From Priapulus caudatus (taxonomy: Eukaryota; Priapulida; Priapulimorpha; Priapulimorphida; Priapulidae), in assembly GCF_000485595.1 (NCBI RefSeq), contig NW_014578371.1, forward strand, positions 15,893 to 37,943: a DNA stretch of 22,051 bases. Reading direction: 5' to 3'. A model generated the notes under the pieces. That model made no database searches. It had not been told where the DNA came from and saw only the letters and a program-made list of their open reading frames with translations. Made by a program: the position numbers and the translations under genes. Positions 7,923 to 16,955 of the stretch are shown here, piece by piece. The first letter of the stretch is position 1. Every line of letters starts with the position of its first letter.

Positions 7923-8287
7923 CGACGTAGAGCGTGTCCAGTTTGTTGTGCGTTCCACGGCATATTGACTTGCGATAAGTTCAAAGAGATGGACATACAG
8001 CCGAGCTGGGATGCTGCTAAGCAGCACGGCTTGTGTTTCCGATGTTTAGGAGACACACATCGCAGCAACAACTGTAACCGTAGTCGGACGTGCGGTATCG
8101 ACAGCTGCAAATTAACGCACCACAGACTGCTACATCGCCAATTCTCCACCACAACACCGAAGGTTGCGTTTACATCGACGTCACGGAATCGTCTTTGCCC
8201 GAGCAGCCAGAAGAAGCACCTCTCACGGAGAGGGAGCAGACTCACACCACAGTGGTGTCCGATGTGACGCAGCCTGCCGTGGACTAA
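7923..8287 (+). pseudogene. BEL zinc-finger region (Cys/His-rich nucleocapsid part)
   Basis: The encoded motif CPVCCAFHGILTCDKF is followed by GLCFRCLGDTHRSNNC and TCGIDSCKLTHHRLLH. This is the typical BEL series of C-x2-C...H...C, C-x2-C-x4-H-x4-C and Cys-Gly...C...HH...H fingers that bind nucleic acid. It lies in a different frame from the Gag part upstream, so a frameshift occurred between about 7830 and 7920. A second shift in the Thr-rich linker (about 8110-8150) leads to a frame ending TQPAVD and TAA at 8285-8287. That frame then continues into the protease. Confidence 0.8.
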
Positions 8288-8830
8288 GTAACTCTTCGTA
8301 CCGTTCCAGTAATACTGAAACACGGATATAAAAAGTTACGCGCAGACGCCCTACTTAACGACTGAAGCACAAAGACATATATCAATGCTGACATTGCTGC
8401 TGAGCTAGGCTTACAGGGAACACTCACTAAGGTGAAGGTCAGTGTTCTGAACGGCCAGGTCGAAACTTTCAAAACGATGCCAGTTCGCTTGCGATTAGAG
8501 AGTGTCACAACGCCAACGGTCGACTTGGAAATCTGCGCGTTCACGACAGAGCGAGTAACTGGAAATATGCGAACCGTAGACTGGCGACAAAATGCTGCTA
8601 AATTGCCGCACTTGAAAGACATTGATTTTCCGCGCCTCGGCAAACGACTAATCTTCGATATTCTGATCGGAATCGATTATGCAGATCCCCACGCATCCCG
8701 GAGAGAAGTTACGGGAAAACCGAAGCAGCCTATGGCTAGATTGACACCGTTGGAGTGGACATGTGTCGGCTGTCCGAATGATCGGTCTGCCGAGACACGA
8801 ACGAACTTTGTCTACACGTACTGGTCACAT
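8288..8830 (+). pseudogene. BEL DUF1758-type aspartic protease, active site interrupted
   Basis: The domain runs from LRTVPVILKHGYKKLRADAL through STKTYINADIAAELGLQG, VSVLNGQVETF, RVTGNMRTVDW and FDILIGIDYADPHASRREV to ARLTPLEWTCVG. These are the conserved blocks of the BEL protease. The catalytic Asp (8360-8362) is kept, but the next codon, Gly in the family's D-G-S motif, is TGA (8363-8365). Reading frame is otherwise open from 8366 to 9175. The enzyme would mature the polyprotein and is not functional as written. Confidence 0.8.
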
Positions 8831-9970
8831 GGTAATGTCAACTCAATTATTGATGATGTAAACACTACGTTTCGACAGTTTTGGCAGCTTGAAAATTGCG
8901 GAGAGGAAACTCGATCAGCTTTGAGTATTAGCGACCGAGTCGCTTTGAAAACGATCAGCGAATCTTTAGACTACAAAGATGGCCGATACCACGTAGCCAT
9001 TCCGTGGAAGCAAGATGACCCTGAGCTGCTGACTGACAATCGTAAAATGGCAGTATATCGACTCGTAAGCACCGAAAAGCGATTGCTACGGCAACCAGAC
9101 ATTGCAAAATCGTACACCGAGACATTCGCTATGTACCTCAAAAAAGGCTTTACATCAGAAAGATTCACCATTCGGAGGCCAGTCCGGAAAAGACATGGTA
9201 CCTGCCTCACTTCGCTGTCGTACGTCCCGACAAATCGACAACAAAGACGCGTATCGTCTTTGATGCAGCTGCTCGGTCGGACGGCGTCTCACTGAACGAT
9301 ACGATACTGCAAGGTCCTAAACTGCAACATGACTTGATGAATGTGTTACTGCGCTTTCGTAAAGCTCCGATTGCCTTGGCTTGTGACATCGCCAAGATGT
9401 ACTTGAATGTTGGACTTGCTCTTGCGGATCGTCGGTTCCACCGGTTCTTGTGGCGTGACTTGGACCAAATGAGAGAACCAGATGAGTATGAGTTTACACG
9501 CGTTGTGTTCGGGTTGAACTCCTCCCCATTTTAAGCGCAGTATGTCGCACAGGAAAACGCCAGGAAAAACGAAACAAATATCCTCGGGCTGCAGAGACGG
9601 TGCTAAAATCGACATATATGGATGACAGTATGGACTCTGTAGACTCTGAAGCAGACGCAATTGAACTGTGCAGTCAGCTGTCACAGTTGTGGAGCCTCGC
9701 CGGCATGCGTGCCCGAAAATGGCTCTCAAACTCGCACGTAGTACTCGATAGCATCCCACCGGACGATAGAGCGACAGAGATCGATCTCAACGCAGGGCAT
9801 TTACAGTCTGTCAAAACACTGGGTGTGCTATGGGAGTCCAAATGTGACATGTTTGGATTAAAACCCAGCCCACCTGACAGCGAATTTCGATTCACCAAGA
9901 GAAACGTGCTTAGTAAAGTAGCGACAATATTCGACCTGCTTGGATTCCTTCCGCCGTATGTTATCTGAGC
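8831..9970 (+). pseudogene. BEL reverse transcriptase, frameshifted
   Basis: After a connecting segment ([33 protein letters not shown]), a frameshift at about 9160-9190 leads to [19 protein letters not shown] and the palm motif [13 protein letters not shown] (catalytic Asp). Then comes [16 protein letters not shown] and a TAA at 9532-9534. A second shift near 9560 leads to STYMDDSMDSV, whose YMDD box (9615-9626) holds the other two catalytic Asp residues. The thumb/connection follows with HLQSVKTLGVLWES and LSKVATIFDLLGFLPPY, and a TGA at 9966-9968. All three catalytic aspartates are still encoded, in different frames. Confidence 0.85.
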
Positions 9971-10680
9971 TAAAATCCTCATACAAGAAATATGGGAGTC
10001 CGGCTACGACTGGGACCACCCAATAGACGAAGCGTTGACAAACAAAGCAAAGCAGTGGTTTTGTAAACTTGTTGAACTAAGTGAGGTAAAAATACCCAGG
10101 TGCCTGCGCCTGGGTAGTAATCAACTAGTTGCCTCTGTTGATTTGCATGCATTCGGCGATGCATCAGAGGATGCTTACGGCTCAGTCATATACGCTCGCT
10201 ACATGTATCAAAGCGGAGACGTATCATGCCGGATAGTAGCGTCTGAAACTCACGTCGCTCCACTCTCAGCCATGAGTATTCCACAACTGGAATTAATGGC
10301 GGCCGTTCTGAGTGTGAAACTTGAACGGCATATCACTGGTGCACTCGACGTTCCGATTGAACAGTGCACATTCTGGACCGACAGCATGAATGCGCTATGG
10401 TGGATACGAAACTGCAGTCGAGCGTTCAAACCATTCGTAGCGAATCGAGTCAGTTTCATACAAGGCGAAACCAATCCCAGACAGTGGAGACACGTACCTA
10501 CTGACCAGAACCCTGCCGATCTTGCGTCCAGGGATTGGCAGTATCGAAGCTGGCAGACCGCGACATCTGGTGGTCAGGACCAGAGTTCCTGCTTCAAAAT
10601 AGCGACTTCTGGCCGATAAAGCCAACTCGAAGACATTGCAACGGACTGCGAGATAAAAACAAAGCATAAGACTTGTGTCG
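9969..10680 (+). pseudogene. BEL A17/RNase H region
   Basis: In frame with the RT segment upstream, it contains AKILIQEIWESGYDWDHPID, LHAFGDASEDAYGSVIYAR, SIPQLELMAAVLSVKL and CTFWTDSMNALWWI. It continues with FVANRVSFIQ and DQNPADLASRD. Asp in FGDAS, Glu in QLELMA and Asp in FWTDS are the expected RNase H catalytic residues. A frameshift at about 10530 moves the sense to a frame reading ADRDIWWSGPEFLLQNSDFW, the usual BEL link between RNase H and integrase. After about 10670 the sequence is poorly conserved for about 90 bases. Confidence 0.8.
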
Positions 10681-10764
10681 CTAATACGCTATCGCATAAC
10701 GAGAAACCGAATAGTGATGGCGATCGTAGCGTTGCAAACACTGAATGACGTCTGAACCCAACCC

Positions 10765-12219
10765 GTTTCTCTAGCTGGCTGCGACTGAAACAACAGACAG
10801 CGCTAGTTCTGCAGTTTATCGAAAACTGTCGCCTGCCGAAGGAATTGCGCCGAACGGGACCTCTTTCGCCAGCAGAGTTATCGGACGCCGAATTCCGAAT
10901 TCTACGCGACGCACAGAGAGAAGGATTCCCGGAAGAAATTCGCACTTTGGCAGCCAATCGACCGTTGCCTACCCGGAGCAGCATACTCGGGTTATCCTCG
11001 AAACGTGGTGACGATCGCATAATGCGAATGTACGGCAGATTAAAATACGCGGAATTTCTGCCCTATGATGTGCGTCACTCATTCATATTGCCACGTAAGC
11101 ATTGGGTCACACAACTCGTGGTTAGGCATTACCACACTCTCGGTTTCAACACGAGTGGAACCAATCATACATTGGCCGAAATATCCACGCGATACTGGAT
11201 CACCGCGGGCCGAGAAGCAATTCGAGAATGCGAGAAAGAATGTGCCGAATGCACATTGCGTAAATCGAAAGCGGGATATCAGATAATGGCGCCTTTACCA
11301 GGCATGCGTCTACGATGCTCATTGCGGGCGTTCTCTCGGTCAGCTGTTGACTATGGTGGACCATTTATCACCACACAAGGACGAGGAAATGTGCGTGCGA
11401 AACGTTACCTATACCTCTTGACATGTATGGAATCGCGCGCGGTCCATCTCGAGATGGCCTACAGTCTTGAAACGGATGGTTTCTTGAATGCGTTTTTTTG
11501 CATGGTCAACCGGCGAGGACTTTCCGAAGAAATGAGTTCCGACAACGGAACCAACTTTGTAGGAGCATGTAACGAACTACGAAGTTTAGTAGCACAGATC
11601 GACCATGAGAAAGTTCAGACCGCCACAGGCGCAGTCAAATGGCATTATAACCCGCCCTGACACCACATTTCGGAGGTGTCCACGAGACGATGATTAAATC
11701 TGCCAAGCGAGCGATACACGCGATACTTCAAAACGCAGACATCAACGATGAGGAGCTGTTGACAGCTTTCACCGGAGCTGAAGCGTTACTCAACTCACGA
11801 CCACTGACGTATCAGACAGCGCATCCTGCTGACGACACGCCACTAACTCCGAACCACTTCTTGGACGGGCAAGTTGGTGGAAAATTTGCGCCAGAGTCTG
11901 TCGACACGACTCCATTTAACGTGCGAAAACGGTGGCGTCGCGTGCAGGAACTAGGGAACCACTTCTGGCATCGCTGGATGCGGGAGTGGCTACCATGTTT
12001 AAGTGCGAGGAAGAAGTGGTGCCATCCTCAGACCGACTTCAAAGTAGGTGACGTGGTTCTAGCGATCTCACCCGACACTCCGAGAGGACAGTGGCCTCTT
12101 GGAAGAATCATCAACGTTCACCCGAAAAGGACGGCCACGTGCGTGTCGCAACGGTTCGAGCGGGCAAAAGCGTTTATGTCCCCTCGATTTCGAGGTTATG
12201 CCCAGTCGAATGCAGCTAA
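10765..12219 (+). pseudogene. BEL integrase and C-terminal domain, frameshifted
   Basis: The segment SSWLRLKQQTALVLQFIENC opens the region and continues in phase into the frame beginning at ATG 10845. The zinc-binding part has HYHTLG and CEKECAEC. The catalytic triad is Asp at 11349 (SAVDYGGPF), Asp at 11541 (SSDNGTNFVGA) and Glu at 11684 (GGVHETMIKSA). A frameshift between 11650 and 11665 separates the Glu from the two Asp residues. The C-terminal domain has DFKVGDVVLAISPDTPRGQW, and after another shift near 12125 ends in RLCPVECS with the likely native stop TAA at 12217-12219. It would insert cDNA into the genome, and is inactive as written. Confidence 0.85.
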
Positions 12220-12344
12220 GCAGTCAAATCAATAGGCTACTTGCGACATCCGAATTGTGTAGGGTTGCTGGGGAGAGCCAAGCGCCCTCAGCGAAGAACC
12301 GCGAAAGTTCATTATGGTAAGCAAGTCAGCCCAGAGGAAAGCTG
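12220..12344. other. Junction between BEL polyprotein and LINE fragment
   Basis: Short non-coding stretch. It contains the purine run GGGGAGAG (12270-12277), a possible BEL polypurine tract, but no LTR start matching the 5' side is seen after it. Confidence 0.35.
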
Positions 12345-12775
12345 TCATGATTCACCTAACTATAAAATTTTAGTTGTCGATTAGTTTGAGCAAATGGGTT
12401 GCAGGATCTCTCCAGTGAGCCAATTTTATGTGTCTGGCAATTGTGTTTTGAGCTGTTTGTAAGGGTTTCCGTGTAGTCTGTTGACTGTACACCATGTTAA
12501 GACTGCGTATCCTAGATAGGGGTAAACCAGAGAATAACATATAGTAGTAAGCAAATCTTGTGGAATATAGTGTTTAAGTTTAGATGTAATACCGGTTTAT
12601 CTTGCAATTTTTGTCGAAATATAGGTAAAGTGATTCTTCCATGTAAGACGATTAGCAATGAATATTTCTAGATACTTTATAGTGGATGTCGAAGGGAGAT
12701 AGTGATTTCCCATTTTAACGCTAAAGTTGTTGTTCTGTTTCTTTGAATTTAGAAAGAATCATAAACTTAGTTGCT
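12345..12775 (-). mobile_element. Antisense LINE (jockey/CR1-like) reverse transcriptase remnant
   Basis: Read on the minus strand, about 12733-12430 encodes TIKYLEIFIANRLTWKNHF, then TYISTKIAR, a stop, TGITSKLKHYIPQDLLTTIC and YSLVYPYLGYAVLTW. This is the characteristic thumb segment of non-LTR RTs (K-Y-L-G...L-T-W...H...I...K-I...L...L...I-Y-x-S-L-V-Y-P-Y-L-x-Y). A one-base shift near 12475 is followed by LQTAQNTIARHI and HWRDPATHLLKLIDN, which continue the same family pattern. One internal TGA/TAA and a frameshift mark it as dead. It covers only the far end of the RT domain: no palm, endonuclease or poly-A tail is seen. Confidence 0.75.
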
Positions 12776-13090
12776 ATCGGGAGGCTTATTATGATACTTG
12801 CATATAATTACCATTGTAATTAATTTCATGTGACACATGTAGGCTACCGAGCAATCAGTTTGTTCATACTTGAGGCGTCGGTAAACTGTATTAGTTGTCA
12901 TCAGAACTCAGCACCTATCAAAACCTGTTATTTTCAACTTTTGTTTCTCGATAAGCAAGCATATCGAGGAGAGGGAGTATGGTTTGAATGGAATTTTGTG
13001 TGGTTGGTTGCTTGTCATTTAGTAGGTGCTGCCCTCTATCATTTGGACAGCTAAGGCTTTATTGTTCTGTGATTGGTTGCTGGTGATTGG
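12776..13090. other. Unassigned non-coding stretch
   Basis: No family is recognised. On the minus strand an AATAAA (about 13058-13063) and several CCAAT-like motifs (ATTGGTTGCT and GATTGGTGG on plus, about 13072-13095) lie close to the inverted BEL unit. Open frames here have no support. Confidence 0.35.
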
Positions 13091-13208
13091 TGGTTAAAAA
13101 AAATGGCTGCTCCCATGAAGCGGGAAAATACAGTTGGTGGAAGTTAAAACAGTACGAATCCGTCGTCATCGTCGTTATAGACAAGTGTCTGGCTCGATCT
13201 TATCACCA
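13091..13208 (-). repeat. BEL-adjacent terminal unit, inverted right copy
   Basis: Its reverse complement matches 6528-6644 almost base for base: TGGTGATAAGATCG, CAGACACTTGTCTATAACG, GGATTCGTACTGTTTTAAC, TTTTCCCGCTTCATGG, then GCAGCCAT and T-rich ending ACCA. The match stops at the same two ends in both copies (118 against 117 bp). The differences are scattered substitutions. The orientation relative to the BEL polyprotein is opposite to that of a normal 3' LTR. Confidence 0.8.
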
Positions 13209-13931
13209 AGTATATTGTAATTCATCCTGTCGTATAGTCTTGATATTGTACCGATGTTTAAAATGAGCGAAGTCTGATGTTATCTCTGGTAACTTAATTT
13301 CTATATAGTGACTTCTGATATTTTCTGAATGCTTTGTATTTAGTAATCTTGATGATTATCTTTCAGTTAATCGTTAAGTGTACGTCTTACGCATTAAAGA
13401 CAATATTACCCGTCAATGAGCCGTCTCCGTGTTTACGGTAATTTCGGGACAGCTATAACATTTATTTATTTATTCATTCATTTATTCATACTTTTATTAT
13501 TTAATTTATTTATTTATCACTTGTTGTGATATCACAAGTACTTAATGAATTGCCGGTATGAAATTAATATGTATTTTTCAAATAAATGAATGATAGACTT
13601 TCGTGTAATTAAAAAAAAAATTCTACATGCTATATATATTTGTCTTGGATTATGTTTTAATAATGAAGTACTTGCACACTTTACATGGCAGCGATCTACT
13701 TGTAATCAAATAAATCTTTTACTGCAATGCCGTTGCCATAGCGATGCAAATAGAGTTGCTCTAGAATTTCGCATGGGACCCGGTCGGTCTCCTTTCCTGC
13801 TTTCATCTGCCATTGCTAACCGTAATAATTTAAAAGTTAGAAATGTTAGAATAGTGAGCGCGTGATCTACTAGCGCCACCTAGCGAGTGCATTGTGTATT
13901 AATAGAGACATTCTATAACACTATATAGCTA
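13209..13931. other. Non-coding stretch with TTTA microsatellite
   Basis: About 13461-13517 is (TTTA)n/(TTCA)n microsatellite. An interrupted palindrome ACTTGT-TG-TGATATCACAAGT follows at about 13519. No gene is supported; the open frame starting at 13590 has no recognisable domain. Confidence 0.5.
13461..13517 (+). repeat. TTTA tetranucleotide microsatellite
   Basis: Repeated TTTA with TTCA variants (TTTATTTATTTATTCATTCA and similar). Likely polymorphic in length. Confidence 0.85.
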
Positions 13932-14499
13932 CAGTCGTACTTCGTTGCTACGTACCCTGTTTATAACGTTTACACCGTTACAATTTACACATCTCCAAGT
14001 CCCGAATTTGTGCATTATTCCATTTGCCAGTATCGTTTACAACGTACACCGTTATAACGTAAACTTCAATACAACGTTTAAATATTTACTGGAAAAATGC
14101 ATACTAGCCTTCGTTACAACGTACGGGACGCTCTTCTTGGGTGTGTGGCCAGTAAATTAAGTGACAAAGCAGACGAAGATTACTGCCTTTTCAAGTTGTA
14201 AGTAAACGAACTGATTCAGTGGCATCAGCAACATTTAAACTTATCCATGACATTTGCGAAATTACCGCGGGCTCTTTCATTTCGTTGAGTGCAAGTAACG
14301 CGAACAAAAGACGGGTGTCTTTACTACATTGTTTTATTTTACTCCAAGTTGACAAATTTGTTACAGGTGTTATCTTTAAACTTTCATGTTTTAATTCTTG
14401 CGTTAGCGTTTATTTTATGGGAATTGGTTACAACGAACTATCGTTATAACGTACTGATTCTTAAAGTCCCTGAAGGTACGTTGTAACGAAGTTCGACTG
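13932..14499. mobile_element. Non-autonomous Tc1/mariner-type element (MITE-like) with TA duplication
   Basis: The left end TA|CAGTCGTACTTCGTTGCTA and the reverse complement of the right end, TA|CAGTCGAACTTCGTTACAA, match over about 25 bases, continuing into ACGTACC. Both ends are flanked by TA, the target duplication of the Tc1/mariner superfamily. The interior contains dispersed copies of CGTTATAACG and CGTTACAACGTAC motifs but no transposase frame, so it would depend on a transposase supplied elsewhere. The 568-bp length and CAG ends suggest a pogo/Tigger-like family, but that assignment is uncertain. Confidence 0.75.
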
Positions 14500-14501
14500 T
14501 A

Positions 14502-14825
14502 TATTAAGCCAGCACGTATGTGTCAGTTTACTGCGAACCATACATACAAAAACCATTAATCTGTGTGTAAAAAATAGGGTCAAATGTAGCAGCTATGTGT
14601 GTAGTCATTACGAAACCTTTCTCCACTTCATGTATCTTTTCTTCAGATGCGATTTTACAGCCATATCGTGTGGAGATGTAAGGTATGAAACAATACGGGT
14701 CGAGCAAGCATGAACAAATGCTGTTTGCGTCTCAGGCCGCTATCAACTTTTTGTTCTTTGTTTGCAGACATGTTTAGGGTTTGATTACACACCTATCCTT
14801 ATAATCCTAACCCTTATTATACCCT
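14502..14825. other. Unassigned non-coding stretch
   Basis: No gene or repeat family is recognised. The last 60 bases contain single TTTAGGG and CCTAACCC words, too few to call telomeric repeat. It ends abruptly at the LTR start TGTAGCG. Confidence 0.4.
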
Positions 14826-15532
14826 TGTAGCGTCTCAGGATGGTTCTCATTAAATGCCATTTTGTTTAGTTCCTAAAATTGTGGAGGGATAAATCTGAGT
14901 ATTTGTTCCTTTTTGGCGGTTTGATGATTTTTTGATAACGTTATGTATATTCATGATGTGTTGTTATATGTTGTCGAATCATGCACTATATTATATGCAT
15001 GTCATTGGTCACGTGAGGTAAACGACCAATGGGGGTTCGACACGCTCAGGTGGCTGGACATTTTGGTTTTTTGGACACGTCAAGTGTGAGGTGGATAGTG
15101 GCAGCTGAACCACGTAGCTGCACAACGAATTCAACTTAATGGCTGCGCCGAAACTACGGGCTAACAGATAGCTGCAACGGCTGGTGGCGTGCAACAGTGA
15201 GTCGGGAGTGAATAGCCTGACTTATGAAGAGGATTTGATTTGAGCAACAAACCCGGGCATAAAGGATTTGTGCCCGCCGTCTCGACGTCCGGCAGCTTAC
15301 AGGTACAGCTCACCTCCACGCCGCTCAGCCTTGTTCCTGGTCGACTTTCCGATAAACCGTTTTGCGAAGGACTGTTTTGCCATCCCGGTCATTCTACTCA
15401 CCGTGACCGGCGTCAGCTGCATCGTCACCAGACGATTTCAACGACTTGGGACTAGTTACTCTATAGCATATTACTATTATTAGCTAAAACTGCGGCGGCC
15501 TTCCGCATTATAAACAGAGCCATTTTTTGTTT
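14826..15532 (+). repeat. CsRn1-type LTR copy, plus orientation, 3'-truncated
   Basis: This copy starts TGTAGCGTCTCAGGATGG, the same start as the LTR at 16870 on the other strand. It runs through the U3 to just past the TATA box (CATTATAAACAGAGCC at about 15508-15523), then breaks at 15532. It lacks the AATAAA-containing R/U5 part. A primer-binding site or coding region belonging to it is not present. Frames inside it recur in all LTR copies and are not genes. Confidence 0.8.
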
Positions 15533-15566
15533 GGTACTAGTTACTCTGTAGCATATTTGCTAAAAC
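15533..15566. other. Junction segment between two opposed LTR copies
   Basis: A 34-bp piece, containing ACTAGTTACTCTGTAGCA and GCTAAAAC, duplicates LTR sequence found just upstream of the TATA box (about 15449-15490). It sits exactly between the truncated plus-strand copy and the truncated minus-strand copy. Confidence 0.7.
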
Positions 15567-16870
15567 TTTTGAGTGACCGCACAAGAATAACTTAAGCAAG
15601 AACAAGTGGTAATTTCTAGTAGGTTTATTAATTACAGCAGGACTATCCAGAAATTACTTTTGCGCAAAATAAACTAAAATCACAAAACAAATGTAAATCC
15701 CAGAACAAAAAAATGGCTCTGTTTATAATGCGGGAGGTCGCCGCAGTTTTAGCGAATATGCTACGGAGTAACTAGTCCCAGTCGTTGAAATCGTCCGGTG
15801 ACGATGCAGTGGTCGCCGGTCACGGTGAGTAGAATGACCGGGATGGAAAAACAGCCCTCCGCAAAACGGTTTATCAGAAAGTCGACCAGGAACAAGGCCT
15901 GTAGCGGTGAGAGGTGAGCTGTACCTGTAAGCTGCCGGACGTCGAGACGGCGGGCACAAATCCTTATGCCCGGTTTGTTGCTCAAATCAAATCTCTCTCA
16001 ATAAGTACAGGCTATTCACCCCGACTCCACTGTTGCACGCCAACCAGCCGTTGCAGCTATCTGTTAGCCCGTAGTTTCGGCGCAGCCATTAAGTTGAATT
16101 CGTTGTGCAGCTACGTGGTTCAGCTGTAACGTGTTTTACACAGGTTCATTGAATTAGTCGAGTGGAGATAGACTGGTAGTTGTTTTAGTCATAGTCCAGC
16201 TAGACAGCCTCGCTCAACCAGATGCGCGGCTGCATTGATGTATTGGGAATAATGGCAGACGTGGTTAGGTTAGGCAGTTTCTAGGGTGATTGTGAAATGA
16301 GGGAACGGTTGAAACTGACAGACGAGACCGGTACATGTGCGGGCAGTGTGTTTGTAGGAGTTTGGGGGGATATATATAGAGAGAGAGATGTAAGAGGGGG
16401 GAGATTGGGTCTGGTGCTGGTCGCGAGAGCACATGCGCGTCTGCGCGTGTGCGCGTGTCTTTGTCTGTTTGTGCGATGAGATGGCTACACAGTGTACGAC
16501 ATTAAAAGTTATACAGTTTACCACACAAGTTCTGGATTTGGATCTTCTTCATCATTTCGACATCAACGCTCATTAAAACGTTACACAGCTGCCACTATCC
16601 ACCTCACACTTGACGTGTCCAAAAAACCAAAATGTCCAGCCACCTGAGCGTGTCGAACCCCATTGGTCGTTTACCTCAGTGACAATGGCATGCATAATAT
16701 ATAGTTGCCATGGATTCGACAACATATAACAACACAATCATGATATATACATAACGTTATCAAAAAAATCATCAAACCGCCAAAAAGGAACAAATACTCA
16801 GATTTATCCCTCCACAATTTTAGGAACAAAACAAAATGGCATTTAATGAGAACCATCCTGAGACGCTACA
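15567..16870 (-). repeat. 3' LTR of the CsRn1-type element, interrupted and truncated
   Basis: The minus-strand start TGTAGCGTCTCAGG is at 16870. The sequence continues to 16586, is broken by a 461-bp solo LTR plus 4-bp duplication, resumes at 16124 and ends at about 15567 at CACTCAAAA. It contains the TATA box (TATAAACAG, minus, about 15718-15726) and AATAAA (minus, about 15627-15632). Compared with the 5' LTR it lacks the part matching 21196-21310. About 850 bp of LTR sequence remain. Confidence 0.85.
16125..16585 (+). mobile_element. Solo LTR inserted into the 3' LTR, 4-bp target duplication
   Basis: The insertion begins TGTAACGTG and ends AACGTTACA (7-bp inverted ends TGTAACG/CGTTACA) and is flanked by CAGC at 16121-16124 and 16586-16589. 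The other LTR copies have a single uninterrupted GTTCAGCTGCCACTATCC, proving the empty site. Inside are a TATA-like GGATATATATAGAG (about 16369) and an ATTAAA (about 16501), so it reads in the plus orientation. No primer-binding site or coding region remains, as expected for recombination between two LTRs. Confidence 0.9.
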
Positions 16871-16885
16871 TTTAACCCCCTCCTA
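16871..16885 (-). promoter_or_regulatory. Polypurine tract candidate of the CsRn1-type element
   Basis: On the minus strand AGGAGGGGGTTAAA directly precedes the LTR start TGTAGCG at 16870. The purine run is where plus-strand DNA synthesis would be primed. Five bases (TTAAA) separate the G-run from the LTR. Confidence 0.65.
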
Positions 16886-16955
16886 GTGAGCAAGTAATCG
16901 AGCACTAATTAATTGAGAACGACACAAATACATACGTATTCGAAAGATAAGAGTA

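Larger units (their letters stand above)
6528..12219 (+). mobile_element. BEL/Pao LTR retrotransposon, degenerate
   Basis: The order is a short terminal unit, primer-binding site, Gag (DUF1759-like), zinc fingers, DUF1758-type protease, RT, RNase H/A17 region, integrase and C-terminal domain. This is the diagnostic order of BEL/Pao elements of animals. The coding sense spans about 5.5 kb, typical for the family, and every domain is present, but stops and frameshifts break it in at least ten places. No direct 3' LTR is found. A short purine run GGGGAGAG at 12270-12277 is a weak candidate for the 3' polypurine tract. Confidence 0.85.

Noticed and set aside
6528-13208. DIRS-type retroelement, because of inverted ends
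   Set aside because: The coding content is clear BEL/Pao with a D-D-E integrase. DIRS elements use a tyrosine recombinase, and none is seen.
13945-14486. Small proteins in frames at 13945-14486
   Set aside because: They are inside the Tc1/mariner-like non-autonomous element and match no transposase motif.
15240-15985. Small conserved protein starting MSNKPG, present in several copies
   Set aside because: The frame is LTR U3 sequence. It varies between copies by frame and by indels and has no domain.
16270-16524. Open frames at 16270-16524
   Set aside because: They lie inside the solo LTR and reflect low-complexity GAGAGA and GTGCGCGT tracts.
14826-16870. A single large foldback DNA transposon
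   Set aside because: At first it looked like long inverted arms. The polypurine run and primer-binding site of the adjacent gypsy element show that the arms are LTRs, one of them the 3' LTR of that element.
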